DNA from: Paragorgia papillata
Taxonomy: Eukaryota > Cnidaria > Anthozoa > Scleralcyonacea > Coralliidae
Length of the DNA: 64,000 bases
Reading direction: 5' to 3'
Assembly (NCBI GenBank): GCA_035771165.1
Contig: JAWNZC010000013.1
Span: forward strand, 46,001-110,000
How positions within the stretch are numbered: the first letter of the stretch is position 1; each line of letters opens with the position of its first letter. Of the stretch, positions 46,401 through 53,463 are shown in pieces. Below the pieces are notes generated by a model. That model was not told where the DNA came from, made no database searches, and saw nothing but the letters and a program-made list of their open reading frames with translations. Made by a program: the position numbers and the translations under genes.

Positions 46401-46933
46401 TTATTGCCTATACACTTTAACAGTGAAAAAATCCATGAAGATGAAATTTTAGAAAAGGAAGATATATTACAAATCTTCTCAGAAGGTTCCTAATATGGAA
46501 AATCCCCAATCATGATAATAATAGGCTGGCCACTTTAAGTCGAAATATTTACACAAGCTTTGAAACATTTTCCCTTGAAAAGTTTCCCAAACAAAAATCT
46601 GGTATATCAGGTTTTTAGCAAGGAGAATTTTCTAAACTTGTCACTTCCTTGTACACACGACACGAGCAAATAAAACTTGTCAAAATTTTGAAATTTCTCA
46701 AAGAAACAAGCTACTGTACATATTATTTAAGACAGTAATAAATAATTTCGACAAGACTACGTGACTTTCCTTAAGTAAATAACAGATTCAGTTAAATCGT
46801 TCATAATTTAATCATTTGGCCAACTAAGAATTATAAATAATATTTACTGCTACTCACCACTTAAATCCAGAACATTTTCAGAGAGTTCACACTGAAATTT
46901 TGTTGAATCTTTGGGCGTTCTTGCTCGCCTCAT
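20167..46933 (-). CDS. CEP97: CEP97-like leucine-rich repeat and IQ protein
   Basis: CEP97 partners CP110 at the distal centriole and restrains ciliogenesis. Exons in order: 46858-46933 (start), 44288-44406, 41671-41773, 41048-41103, 40879-40928, 38213-38255, 36974-37014, 35860-35932, 33772-33869, 28052-28191, 27454-27554, 27149-27232, 26349-26577, 25654-25764, 24960-25026, 23899-23999, 22485-22506, 20167-22026. Phases match at every adjacent pair except around 33772-33869, where one exon on each side seems missing (the end of the LRR block, and the segment after LLSLDGFEITD). The LRRs, GFDYRPF, LCSESSFLP and IQ region follow human CEP97 in order. It has three IQ-like motifs and an enlarged acidic tail, about 1125 residues visible against 865 in human. 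A lineage-specific CEP97 is likelier than another LRR-IQ protein. Confidence 0.8.
22290..22480. repeat. (ACAAT)n and (GTACT)n microsatellite
   Basis: Pentanucleotide runs of ACAAT then GTACT/GTAATGT lie directly beside the 22-base exon at 22485-22506. The splice donor of that exon (GTACGGTAC) is almost part of the repeat. Confidence 0.93.
22485..22506 (-). CDS. CEP97: 22-base microexon completing an IQ motif
   Basis: The acceptor (TTAAAG) and donor (GTACGG) enclose 22 bases encoding, with one base from the exon before, WRGYVVRK. Exon 23899-23999 ends AAVTLQKHW split at the tryptophan codon, so the joined text is a good IQ motif. Phase is kept into the last exon. Confidence 0.72.
22600..22780 (+). 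mobile_element. 5S/tRNA-type chimeric SINE
   Basis: It begins with tRNA-like GGTGGCACAAGCTGTTAGCG, continues with 5S-like GGGGTTAGTACTCGAAAGGG and ends with the shared body CTCCGGTTTTCCTCC and CCGCAAAATCAACACC. It is the same family as 605-800 but diverged. Confidence 0.65.
22811..23723. mobile_element. hAT-like non-autonomous element, 8-bp duplication
   Basis: The left end CAGGGGCGGACTGGCCAG is matched by the inverse CTAGCCAGTCCGCCCCTG at the right end. The exact target duplication TACGCGAT lies at 22803-22810 and 23724-23731. The inner part carries GGGAAATGCCATTTCAC and a C-rich segment shared with 5632-5896 and 33142-33715. The 913-base element has no transposase ORF. It lies in a CEP97-like intron. 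Confidence 0.78.
24060..24115 (+). repeat. tRNA-like B-box fragment, probable SINE relic
   Basis: The text GGTCGCGGGTTCGAATCCC is a canonical tRNA B box with TPsiC arm, but no matching A-box arm lies upstream. Most likely a truncated tRNA-derived SINE. Confidence 0.45.
24228..24445. repeat. Long palindrome
   Basis: Arms of about 85 bases: ATGCTATTTGGTATAGAAAC near 24257 and its inverse GTTTCTATACCAAATAGCAT near 24399, separated by about 35 bases. A stable hairpin in a CEP97-like intron, probably a MITE. Confidence 0.7.
25265..25365 (-). mobile_element. tRNA-derived SINE
   Basis: The minus strand has TGGCTCAACGGTGAGAGCGT (A box) and GGTTCGAGTCCCGTCTGG (B box) at tRNA spacing. The wider flank (25180-25600), with CAAGTTGT and TGTACAGC motifs, recurs in degraded form at 51480-51720. 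It could pass for a tRNA gene, but the repeated flanks argue for a SINE. Confidence 0.55.
25825..26325. repeat. 19-bp minisatellite
   Basis: About 26 tandem copies of TTCCTTAATGTCTTGTGTG with drift toward both ends. It fills the intron between two IQ-region exons of the CEP97-like gene. No unique spacers, so not a CRISPR array. Confidence 0.93.
26349..26577 (-). CDS. CEP97: CEP97-like IQ-motif exon
   Basis: The 229-base exon encodes an acidic linker, then LAATILQSHIRGFLVRRKF, an IQ motif expected to bind calmodulin or a light chain. A second begins AASRIQAFW and continues in exon 25654-25764 as KGYYFRHRSF. The first matches the position of the IQ motif in vertebrate CEP97, upstream of a helical segment. 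Confidence 0.85.
26650..27085. repeat. CCTTG-rich pentamer array
   Basis: Degenerate tandem units of CCTTGCCGTGCCTTGAATTG type, built from the pentamers CCTTG, CCATG and CCGTG. Intronic. Open frames on both strands are artefacts. Confidence 0.9.
27690..27985. repeat. (GACC)n and (GTGAA)n simple repeats
   Basis: A GACC/GAGC tetranucleotide tract (27760-27835) followed by pentamers GTGAA and GTGCA (27880-27965). A segment of about 45 bases around AATGAGTGTGACRTAATACA is duplicated just before (about 27633 and 27715). Intronic. Confidence 0.9.
28052..28191 (-). CDS. CEP97: CEP97-like exon, tentative
   Basis: Acceptor TTTCTAG and a less usual donor GTATGC bound a frame with DDQKKFLDNFLERQRLEKF, which sits where vertebrate CEP97 has a charged helical segment. 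The end phase fits the next exon (27454-27554). The start phase does not fit 33772-33869, hence the inferred missing exon. Confidence 0.6.
29061..29107. repeat. Poly-C run
   Basis: Almost pure C for about 45 bases with two T interruptions, forming G-runs on the minus strand. Between 28200 and 29500 there is no other recognised feature except a hairpin TCACATGTGCGATTATC with its inverse near 28681-28726. Confidence 0.92.
29565..30445. mobile_element. Partial reverse-orientation copy of the 1141-1560 element
   Basis: Both sides of the inner insertion match 1160-1455 in reverse: CGTACCTCAAAAAAGAGCGG on the left and TTGCCACGGCTAGTTCCCA on the right. The copy is interrupted at 29689-30240. Confidence 0.65.
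29689..30240. mobile_element. Inverted-repeat transposon nested in the copy above
   Basis: The ends are ACCCTGGGTACCAGAGGCTC and the inverse GAGCCTCTGGTAACCAGGGT. The duplication AATTTGTGCAT (11 bases) is exact at 29678-29688 and 30241-30251, and the uninterrupted site is readable in the relative at about 1343. A second inner inverted pair, AGATTTGAAGC and GCTTCAAATCT, extends the arms past 70 bases. Confidence 0.75.
30893..30970. repeat. (TTTG)n microsatellite
   Basis: Pure GTTT repeats, about 19 copies. Confidence 0.95.
31030..31125. repeat. Hairpin element
   Basis: TATACCATGAGCTCG...GAGCTCATAGCCAACG faces CGAGTTGGCTAT...CGAATGGTATA, giving imperfect arms of about 45 bases. GCTCATATCCGATAGC and TGCTATATAATAATGG near 31895 may be the far end of the same element. 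The rest of 31140-31980 shows nothing recognised. Confidence 0.45.
31985..32210 (-). pseudogene. Penelope-like element, GIY-YIG fragment
   Basis: The minus strand encodes GAVYKVKCADC, CIGEAGRNLKTRLAEHKRA, NHIAEHYRQT and IDWDS. This is the GIY-YIG endonuclease pattern found at the C-terminus of Penelope-like retroelements and related proteins. It is short and without a reverse transcriptase, so a fragment. A hammerhead-like motif lies about 300 bases away (32509-32545). Confidence 0.72.
32509..32545 (+). ncRNA. Hammerhead-like motif, degenerate
   Basis: The plus strand reads GTGACGA, a short hairpin, GAAAC (32528-32532), GTC, then AGTATTTCGG. CGAAATAC upstream (32466-32473) could pair with GTATTTCG to make helix I. 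The first core base differs from the CUGANGA consensus and the helix strand is displaced, so it is probably inactive. Confidence 0.3.
32678..33756. mobile_element. Harbinger-like element with GGGCCTGTTTATATG ends
   Basis: TAA at 32675-32677 and 33757-33759 flanks inverted ends GGGCCTGTTTATATGACCCC and its diverged inverse. The inner arms are rich in CCGGGAT/ATCCCGG palindromes. An hAT-like element (33142-33715) has landed inside. The right end is only 15 bases past the splice donor of CEP97-like exon 33772-33869. Confidence 0.7.
33142..33715. mobile_element. hAT-like element nested in the previous one
   Basis: CAGGCTCGGACTGGGCC and the inverse GGCCAGTCCGAGCCTG form the ends. ACATCCCG (33134-33141) and ACATCCCA (33716-33723) are an 8-base duplication with one mismatch. 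The ends resemble those of 22811-23723, and the interior shares GAAATGGCATTTCC with the other elements. The minus strand at 33430-33600 has a transposase-like remnant (KAVDNEAVYRKL) with stops. Confidence 0.7.
34052..34362. mobile_element. Inverted-repeat element
   Basis: CTATATATATAACTGGACTG near 34052 faces CAGTCCAGTTATATCTAG near 34343. No coding capacity. It lies in the intron where a missing LRR exon of the CEP97-like gene was expected. Confidence 0.5.
34683..35233. mobile_element. Inverted-repeat element and adjacent hairpin
   Basis: TTATTATATGGCTGGG near 34683 pairs with AGCCATATAATATA near 35096. A separate hairpin follows, CGGTCTGTACGGGAAAGTA (35130) with TACTTTCCCGTACAGAC (35216), arms of about 45 bases. 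Confidence 0.5.
35283..35690. repeat. (TTTG)n and TTGATTGATTGGTTCATTAA repeats
   Basis: A TTTG tract (35283-35332) is followed by tandem 19-22 base units of GATTGATTGGTTCATTAAAT, increasingly regular toward 35690. Confidence 0.92.
35860..44406 (-). CDS. CEP97: CEP97-like leucine-rich-repeat exons
   Basis: Seven exons (44288-44406, 41671-41773, 41048-41103, 40879-40928, 38213-38255, 36974-37014, 35860-35932) each carry about one LRR: LILDHNSITKIEKLE, LTTLNLSNNGIVSMEG, LEHLDLSKNNIK, LKYMDLSENS, VSDLNSLVQLK, LLLHGNTITML and LETLSLAGNGISDLNE. Spacing and intron positions match one repeat per exon. Donors are all GT and acceptors AG, and phases agree throughout. The block should form a curved LRR solenoid, the region that binds CP110 in vertebrates. 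Confidence 0.85.
36433..36730. mobile_element. Foldback element with 7-bp duplication
   Basis: Inverted ends begin GTACCCTGCGAGCAGAGCC, with arms of about 85 bases. CCCGAGT is exact at 36426-36432 and 36731-36737. The element is 298 bases with no ORF, in a CEP97-like intron. Confidence 0.75.
37074..37300. repeat. (CACAT)n/(CATAT)n pentamer array
   Basis: Pentamers of CACAT with blocks of CATAT, about 45 copies. They continue as degenerate CATAC/CACACC units through 37795-38075. Confidence 0.95.
37395..37480. repeat. (TA)n microsatellite and adjacent hairpin
   Basis: Nearly pure TA dinucleotides. A hairpin follows at about 37495-37585: CAGGAGGGCTTTATCGG faces CCGATAAAGCCCGTACTG. Confidence 0.9.
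38498..38672. repeat. Inverted-repeat element
   Basis: AGAAATGGCTCATGGTTTGG near 38500 faces CCAAACCGTGAACCATTTCT near 38651. Arms of about 70 imperfect bases include GGGAAGTT and AACTTCCC. Confidence 0.6.
38853..39045. repeat. Near-perfect palindrome
   Basis: AACAAATAGATTCCATTTT faces its inverse AAAATGGAATCTATTTGTT. The arms are about 85 bases and include GTTATAGATGCACAGAAGAC. Likely a recent MITE, given how well the arms match. Confidence 0.75.
40235..40795. mobile_element. Complex foldback with nested repeated arms
   Basis: Outer arms carry ACAACCAGAAGTCCAACTCG and the inverse (near 40289 and 40748). Inside, TGGCAAGTTCCCCCGGCAG and its inverse occur in two hairpins (near 40386-40455 and 40622-40690). 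The unit is thus duplicated within itself. Confidence 0.65.
41163..41665. repeat. (ATC)n trinucleotide array
   Basis: Interrupted CATCAT repeats reach to within six bases of the donor of the CEP97-like exon 41671-41773. Confidence 0.95.
42599..43414 (-). CDS. hAT-family transposase, C-terminal part
   Basis: The 271-codon frame has the hAT features FEEYTKLMS, LDPRFK-like TVDPRFKTKF and a C-terminal dimerisation domain with WWQAKKLAYPNV, LSPPSSSVYSERVFSEAGNI and ADNILFLHHNL. It is most like the zinc-finger BED (ZBED-type) transposases. The frame stays open for a few codons upstream, then ends at inserted sequence. The BED finger and first catalytic residues are absent, so it should not be active. 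Confidence 0.85.
   Translation of the reverse strand: MLENKRAVVLYATPIAMRSSNEWGLMDKVLHLLQPFEEYTKLMSKNNSCISEVIPAITVLKKFLSKDDGEKTTGVRTMRDELSVALEQIFQTIFEDNNYILITTVDPRFKTKFGRSDGRTALVDEVCRLTGSSIEEVSQVTNDNISTQEKSRSAGPHKDLWSCFDEIIGSNDSTLNGSRDVKEEINAFLALPLQPLQACPYAWWQAKKLAYPNVFNVVLKYLSPPSSSVYSERVFSEAGNISTEKRSRLAPDKADNILFLHHNLPKLNFEY
43441..43535. repeat. Inverted pair of hammerhead-like motifs
   Basis: The two halves mirror one another: TACTGACGTTTCGAGCGG (43445) and GGCTCCGCTGGAAATGTCAG (43508). Read on the minus strand, the first half gives TTGATGA, a GGGC/GCTC hairpin, GAAAC, GTC and AGTATTTC, the order of hammerhead core parts with one core substitution. It interrupts the coding side of the hAT element. 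Confidence 0.4.
44735..45235. repeat. Two copies of an 80-base inverted-end unit
   Basis: ACAATCCTGGACAAAAGTGC...TTTTGTCCAGGATTGT occurs at about 44735-44818 and again at about 45155-45232 in the same orientation. Each copy has inverted ends of 16 bases. GTCTGAAAATGACGA and its inverse lie on their facing sides, so the whole may be one larger element. Confidence 0.55.
45361..46534. mobile_element. TTAA-flanked inverted-repeat element (outer)
   Basis: TTAA at 45357-45360 and 46535-46538 flanks ends AGTGCCTAAGCAT and TGGCCACT. Inverted inner parts include AATTGGGGATTCTAC and AAAATCCCCAATC. A related core of about 320 bases (about 45480-45805) recurs at 54478-54790. The smaller TTAA element at 45886-46416 is nested within it. 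Confidence 0.62.
45886..46416. mobile_element. TTAA-flanked element (inner), long arms
   Basis: TTAA (45882-45885 and 46417-46420) flanks inverted ends AGGGTATTGGCAATAAAAAT and ATTTTTATTGCCTATACACT. The arms run about 145 bases, including AAGACAGCCTGCTGTCC. It lacks a transposase. The duplication suits piggyBac or Kolobok. Confidence 0.7.
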
Positions 46934-47000
46934 CTTGTCACTTGGGGGAGCGAAAATGGCGCAGTAATCCTGCCGTGCTATTCAGTATTGACGAGGGAAG
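46934..47000 (-). promoter_or_regulatory. Probable promoter-proximal region of the CEP97-like gene
   Basis: Just upstream of the start codon the minus strand reads GCGCCATTTTCGC, containing the core of a YY1-type site as found near many housekeeping starts. No TATA box is evident. This is weak inference from position and motif. Confidence 0.25.
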
Positions 47001-47639
47001 TACAAGGAAGCGTCAATATATCTTTGATCGCGATATAGGTCCGGAAAATGTTCAGAATAAATAAATGGTTTTCTTTTATTTACTTATCATCGTTTTGGTT
47101 TTGCCGCGCGCCGCGAAGTGGTCAGCAGCAAATATGAAATTTCGATGACGTACTTCAAGTAACATCTTGTGTCCCCACGACACGATTGACCGGAATAGCT
47201 GGCCTACCCAAGGGCCCTTTTTTAACATACAAGCTGGGGGGCCTTGGCCCGCCACAGTCCCCCCTTGAGCCCCCCACGATTTGATTTTGCCCCCCAAGTA
47301 AAAGTCCCTTTTTGGACAAGGAAAAGTTCCTTTTTGCTGAAGTATCAAAACAAATGAACAAAGAATAAAGCAATAAAGATATAAAAGGAAAATTTCGGAC
47401 TCTCGGAGGTTATTATATATAGATAAACAGCGATAGATAAATCTTCAGTATATTAATTAATTAAATAGTTTTTATTTTGATAAGATTATGTGGTGACGCA
47501 AAATCATTTTATAGTTCCTCACAAAATTTTCCATATTATATTTGAAAGTGAACAAGTTGATGAGTTCTGACACAAAGCGAAACAATCAGAAATGTGTTCT
47601 ATTTTAACTAGTTTTTATGACATTTTGAAATAAAAAGGC

Positions 47640-47965
47640 TGATAAAAACAAATGTTGTACGAAGCTTTTAGTGCCAGCCCGGGTAGGCGCAGGGCCTATT
47701 TTAAGGATTTTCCCGTGGATGGGGCGGTGATTTTTAAGAACACTGGAGGTTAATTAATTAACCTCCAGTGTTCTTAAAAATCACCCCTCGGAATGCAGGA
47801 AATGGCATTTCCGACTCTAAATTTCAAAAATTTCCGGGGGACCCCAGACCCCCCTAGAAGAGTCCCTTTTTAGGAACGCCACCCCCCCCCACCCCATCCA
47901 CGGGTAAATCCTTAAAAAAGGACCTGCGCCTACCCGGGCTGGCACTAAAAGCTTCGTACAGGCGA
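47640..47965. mobile_element. Foldback element carrying the shared G/C-rich module
   Basis: Outer arms: TGTACGAAGCTTTTAGTGCC near 47654 and the inverse GGCACTAAAAGCTTCGTACA near 47940. An inner palindrome, ACCTCCAGTGTTCTTAAAAA with its inverse, centres on 47755. GCAGGAAATGGCATTTCC and CCCCAGACCCCCCTAG near 47793-47860 also occur in the elements at 5632, 22811 and 33142. A related G/C-rich fragment lies at 47205-47330. Confidence 0.6.
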
Positions 47966-48245
47966 CAACATTTGTTTTTATCAGCTTTTTTATCCCAAAG
48001 TATCCTTACTTCAAGAACATATCCTGAGTGGGCTGGAAAAAATTAAACCAAAGGCAAATAAATTGTTTTAGTGCTTACATGTATTATTGCCTAACTTTGA
48101 AAGAATCACTGCATGATAATTAGACTCAGATCAACTAAACTACGTCAAACACACAAGAAGTTTATTCATTGAAACTCTGGCATTATATTCATGTATAAGT
48201 TTAATGTTTAATGCAGGGAGCTATATACTTATTGAGAGAATCATG

Positions 48246-48721
48246 TTATCCCATGCATGCATTTTGTAACGCGACAAATCGCAGGCCAGTTGATCTTTTG
48301 TTGGCAAACATTTTTACTATTTTCACAGCTCTTTGTTGCTGGTTTTTTTCATGCTCAGCTTCTCGAAAACAATCTTGAACAAATTCTAATAGACACTGTA
48401 TAAATTCTTGCACGACATCGAACCTGCTGGGAGCCAATACTGCTTCCAGTGCCATGGCAATCACTATTTGCTCTTTTGTCAACTTCGCGACGCGAGATAG
48501 ATTTTCGCAAGAGTTTGTAAAAAAGATATTAAATTGTCCTTGGAAATACCAGAACAGACAGGCAGTGGAGTATCAGCTGAAAGGTTGTAAGGTTCGGCGG
48601 AAGAAACATCCTTCTCATCACTGTCAGTATCGTCTTGCAAACTCAAACTGGAAACTCCGTCTAAACTGATCAAAATTACTCGCCATTTTTTTGTTTTTCC
48701 TGTTTTTATAAACCCAAACAT
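48246..48721 (-). pseudogene. Unrecognised ORF pair, possible broken gene
   Basis: Two abutting minus-strand frames have ordinary protein-like composition: 48479-48721 (80 codons, starting MFGFIKTGKTKKW, with a Ser/Asp-rich stretch) and 48246-48482 (78 codons, with IAMALEAVLAPSRFDVVQEF and a charged amphipathic helix). They are in different frames and overlap near 48480, so one base change would join them; a frameshifted gene or old element ORF is likely. No family was recognised. The nearest genes are the start of CEP97-like and the end of the receptor, both about 1.1-1.3 kb away. It could also be chance. Confidence 0.3.
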
Positions 48722-49211
48722 GAAATATAAGGATTGCGTGACATTGCGTGATTGTTGTATATCCTTAACGGTTAAATCGGGGAACGGCCGATGTTAATAC
48801 ACAGAGTAAGCACCGCTGACCAGAAAAAGACAAAACTCGTTACTAACCTCCCGCATGCATGCACACCGCTGAAGCGCGATTCGGCTTACCTTCATGAGCG
48901 TTCGTACAACGTTCGTAAAAACGAATAAGGCCTATGAAGTATGATGATTATTAAAGCGGCACTGATTGTGACGTCATGACGTGATTGACGAAACATCGCT
49001 CGCTCGTCGTCAGATCGAGAGATCGAGAGAACAACCGCGCTCATGACATAACGGATACGATTTACAACCAGTATCCGCAAAAAGGCCGTGAAAAAAATGC
49101 CTAAACTAAAGTGCAGCTTTTCTTAAAATGAAACAGTCCTTTATTCAGACGGACGCGGCCAGTAATTAGTAGGACCCGTTTCAGTTGGACAAACAAATTA
49201 AAACAGTCTTA

Positions 49212-49539
49212 GGGGCTGTTTATGAGAGGCGAGCCAGCCCGGTAAGCGGGATAGCCCGGTAAGCGAGATCTCACTGTGTAGTTATTTTATTGTTAAAATT
49301 CCTCTGCGTTTATATGGCCAAGCGGGCTAGCCCGGTTAGCGAGTTCTCACTTGAAAGAGGCGAGATCTCAGTAAGCGATATGATTTTTCAAAGGGATGCC
49401 GACGCCATCTATTGTCGTTGTTGTAAAATCATCCCGGTAGGCGGGATGAAATTCGTTCATATAAACGCGAGCCAGAAATCATCCCGCTTACCGGGCTATC
49501 CCGGTAAGCGGGCTGGCTCGCCTCCATATAAACAGCCCC
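49212..49539. mobile_element. Harbinger-like element with GGGGCTGTTTAT ends (TTA duplication)
   Basis: The ends GGGGCTGTTTATGAGAGGCG and the inverse are flanked by TTA at 49209-49211 and 49540-49542. Inside are many copies of AGCCCGGTAAGCGGGAT in both orientations. The ends match 5573-6501. It lies about 260 bases past the receptor stop codon, on its 3' side. Confidence 0.75.
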
Positions 49540-49797
49540 TTAAAATAGCGAATAAGCTCAAGCTACAAACATGATATAATGCACATTCCAATTTTTTCTC
49601 CTAGTATGGTGCATGTAAACTGTTTTAAATTAGGAGTACTCTATTAAAGCTTATATAGATAATACAATATGAACGTTTCTACAAATCCGACAAATATACA
49701 ACTAAGCATGTATTTTCCTTGCTGTATGTCAACTGTAGAAGAAAATTTCATTTTCTCACGACAACTATACAAGTAAACTTTAGGTACCAGTGCATGC

Positions 49798-50323
49798 TCA
49801 CTCAATCGGGCCCTCATCACTTTCGTTGGTGACATTCCCGGCAGCAGCGATGTCGTCGATACCCCCAGGCACCTCTTCAAAGGCAGCATGCCTGGATTTT
49901 ATTCCTGGCCTCATTGCTATCATCTCCATACTGGTCGTCGGTCCTCCACGGCCGGCAGGAGAAGGAGGTTGCCCGCAACATCGGGTAAGAAACTTTTTTC
50001 TAACCTCAGTGGAGAATACACAGTAGAAGAGAAATATCAAGAAGCCTTGAAGTGAGTTGACGATGCAGAATACATACTGAAAGACCACTTTCGCATCGCG
50101 TATCGCTAGCGCTCCTGAAATCCAAGTAAGGCCAAGGATCACTGAGATAGCCAGTCCTCGTCGCGCTTTCTCAATTCTGGATGTCTGCCGTGTGGACTTT
50201 ACTCCTGTCCCAGATGTCATTAAATGATACAAGATTACGATGAAGGCAATCGTGTTAACAAGGACGAAGAAAGCCACCGGGACAAAAAAGGCTACCACCA
50301 TTGGCAATCCTTGCAAAAAACAA
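49798..50323 (-). CDS. Receptor last exon, TM5-TM7 and cytoplasmic tail
   Basis: It starts YCFLQGLP, a typical extracellular loop 2 to TM5 junction, and covers hydrophobic segments around VVAFFVPVAFFVLVN (TM5), AISVILGLTWISGAL (TM6) and VFCIVNSLQGFLIFLFYC (TM7). The GLTW motif in TM6 and NSLQGFLIF in TM7 are signatures of family B2 receptors. The tail of about 60 residues is rich in Gly, Pro and acidic residues. Confidence 0.9.
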
Positions 50324-52128
50324 CTGAAAATAAAAGTAAAAGACAGAAAAGTCAAAACAGTGCCATAGTGTTTTTGATGTTGTAGCATTTTATAGTCGAT
50401 ATTTATAATTACACAAAGAGATAGAAATATTTACGACTTACTATTCTTTGTTGCTATAGCTGTCGTATGTTACACCAGCTGTGATACTCACAATAATGCC
50501 AGGAATGCCTAAAAAATGTAGGGCATTCCAATTACGTATCTATAAGTTTCCACAAAACTATACTATTTTGTATAATATAAATTACAACCAACAACGTACA
50601 AATTATAACTTATATCATATAACTTATATCTTATATCGCATATTATATCTAATCTATTTCGTTCGTTCGTTCGTTCGTTCGTTCGTCCGTCCGTCCTTCC
50701 TTCCTTCCTTCCTTCCTTCCTTCCTTCCTTCCTTCCTTCCTTCCTTCCTTCCTTCCTTCCTTCCTTCCTTCCTTCCTTCCTTCCTTCCTTCCTTCCTTCC
50801 TTCCTTCCTTCCTTCCTTCCTTTCCTTTCCTTTCCTTTCCTTTCCTTTCCTTTGCCCTGCCCCGCCCCGCCCCGCCCCGCCCCGCCCCGCCCCGCCCCGC
50901 CCCGCCCCGCCCCGCCCCGCCCCGCCCCGCCCCGCCCCGCCCCGCCCCGCCCCGCCCCGCCCCGCCCCGCCCCGCCCCGCCCCGCCTTGCCCCGCCTTGC
51001 CCCGCCTTGCCCCGCCTTGCCCCGCCTTGCCCCGCCTTGCCCCGCCTTGCCCCGCCTTGCCCCGCCTTGCCCCGCCTTGCCTTGCCTTGCCTTGCCTTGC
51101 CCTGCCTTGCCCTGCCTTGCCCTGCCTTGCCCTGCCTTGCCCTGCCTTGCCCTGCCTTGCCTTGCCTTGCTTTGCTTTGCCCTGCTTTCCCTGCTTTCCC
51201 TGCTTTGCCTGCTTTGCCTGCTTTGCCTGCTTCGCTTGCCTCGCTCGCCTCGCTCGCCTCGCTCGCCTCGCTCGCTTCGCTTGTTTTTGTTTGTTTGTTT
51301 GTTTGTTTGTTTGTTTGTTTGTTTGTTTGTTTGTTTGTTTGTTTGTTTGTTTGTTTGTTTGTTTGCTTGTTGTATGACATGCTATACGAACACTCGGAAG
51401 AAGATATCCGAACACCTCAAAGTTTTTCTACGTTAGTTAAGTGTTCTCAGCTTGAAGTTATTAAAGTTTCAGTTGTTTTAGCTGAACAGCTTGTTCGCAA
51501 CAACTCAGAAAACTCTGAGCTTCAGACGGGATATAAACCTACAACATTCCGAGTTAACAACACTTTATTAAGACAGAAAAACATTTAACTGGAATTAACT
51601 GACACAACACAACTTGTAGCCAAACAACTTGTGACACACGTACGGTTTGACTCGTTTCATGTATAAATATCGTAAAGCAACCTCGGTCTTCCATCTGAGT
51701 TCCAGTGGCTCAAATACTTAATTTCTTTTTCTTTCTTTCTTCTTTTATCAAGGTTAGTTACTTACCCCAGCAGATCAAACAACATATCCATAATGAAGGT
51801 AGTTTGGCTTCAAACGCCGCCTTGGGAAGAACCTTGACAAAGGCATAGTACAACGTCAACGCTTCAAAACTCATCCAGGCCAAAGACGAAATAACAAGGT
51901 GGTGAATCATTATGCCAGTGGCTATACATGCCGCATTTGTAGCATTCTTTCTTCGTTCAGCTGCGGCAACAAAGACGATCAGAGCAGCAGCCAGAGTGAC
52001 GCAAACGAAAAAAAAGATCTTTGAACCTTTACTGGCAAGCAATTCCCTGTAAATTTTATAACGTTGATCTATATAAGCTAGCACTGAAATACTTCAAAGA
52101 CCGTCTATCACTTGTTTGAAATAATAAT

Positions 52129-52165
<37 letters not shown>

Positions 52166-53414
52166 CAAACTGCAATAGCAGCAACAACAACACAAACTGC
52201 AACAGCAACAACCAGCATCTCCAGCAACTGCAACAACAGCAATAACAACTGCAACACACCCAACAACAACCACTGCAACATCAACAGGAGCAGCACCAAT
52301 ACCACCACCACCATCAGCAGTACGGGCAAAGACGATAGCAACAGCATCAGAAGAACTCTCCCCCCCCCCAGTTTCTACATTATGCTTAACTGTACTGGAC
52401 TAATGTAGTTAAGGTACACACCGTAAAAACGCGCAAGCTGTTACATGCCAACAAGTTGTTACAAGGTTGTTCAACAGGTTGTCACCGTCATGTGTTTGCA
52501 CTGGTTGTCCCAGTTTGTTAACATGTCTGTAACAGGTTGTTGACAACTTGTAACAAGGTTGATGACTACAACAGACTGATGACAAGTTGTTCCATCAGCC
52601 TGTTACCACCCTGCATACTCAACAAGTTATTAACAGCTGATGCTAACAAGGTTGTAGCAGCTCGTTGAATGAACAGTATCGTTACAACCTGTTGCGACAA
52701 CATCCTGTTGACAACGTGTGTAGCCTTGGATTTTTTTACTTGTGATGTATTCCTCGTGAAATTCTCGCAAATACATTTGTTGTTGTTTACTTCTGGAAGC
52801 TTATTACCATGGCAACAATAAGCCTTGAAGATAGGACATCTTTTGATATTTTTAAGCTTTTTTCTGTGAAATTTTTCCAAACTTCGCAGTAGTCTCAAAG
52901 AAATTGATTCGCGAAATATTTTAGTGCAAAATAGATTTTGGATCGTTCATGAGATGGTTTGGTTTTGTCAATGTTACAAAATTTAATGTTTTTTATCATT
53001 AGATAAAATTTGTCGCATAAAATATCTTTAAAAAAAGTCAGTAGAAAGATATAAGCCTTTTCTTGAACTGTACAAACTTTCAAAACAATTCACCAAAGGA
53101 AATGCAAAATATCTGGTTCAATTCTTTGGACGTTTTTACTCTTAGTCGTGCATGCACGCCATACAATTTCCCGATAATATATAAATTCCGCAATAAGCTT
53201 GCGGACGGTCATAACCCCCTAGGAAGCCACATTAACCCAAAAAACATGTGATATAAAAAAACAGCCAAACCTGAAGTAGATCATGGTGCAAAGAGTCAAC
53301 GCGATTCCAAGCAGAGACAATGAACATCCAATGTAACTAATAATGCTCAGTGGTTTCTGATGTTTTGATGTTGTATCTGGTTCGAAGTCCTATAAAATAA
53401 AACAAACTCAGTAA

Positions 53415-53463
<49 letters not shown>

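Noticed and set aside
22017..46933. Several separate LRR and IQ genes instead of one
   Set aside because: All exons are on one strand and follow the CEP97 domain order. Phases agree across all junctions except the two around 33772-33869, and no internal start or stop suggests a boundary.
50649..51415. Long open frames on both strands (up to 298 codons) rich in P/A/L or K/G/R/Q
   Set aside because: They are translations of pentamer and tetramer satellites with no stop codons; composition follows the repeat unit exactly.
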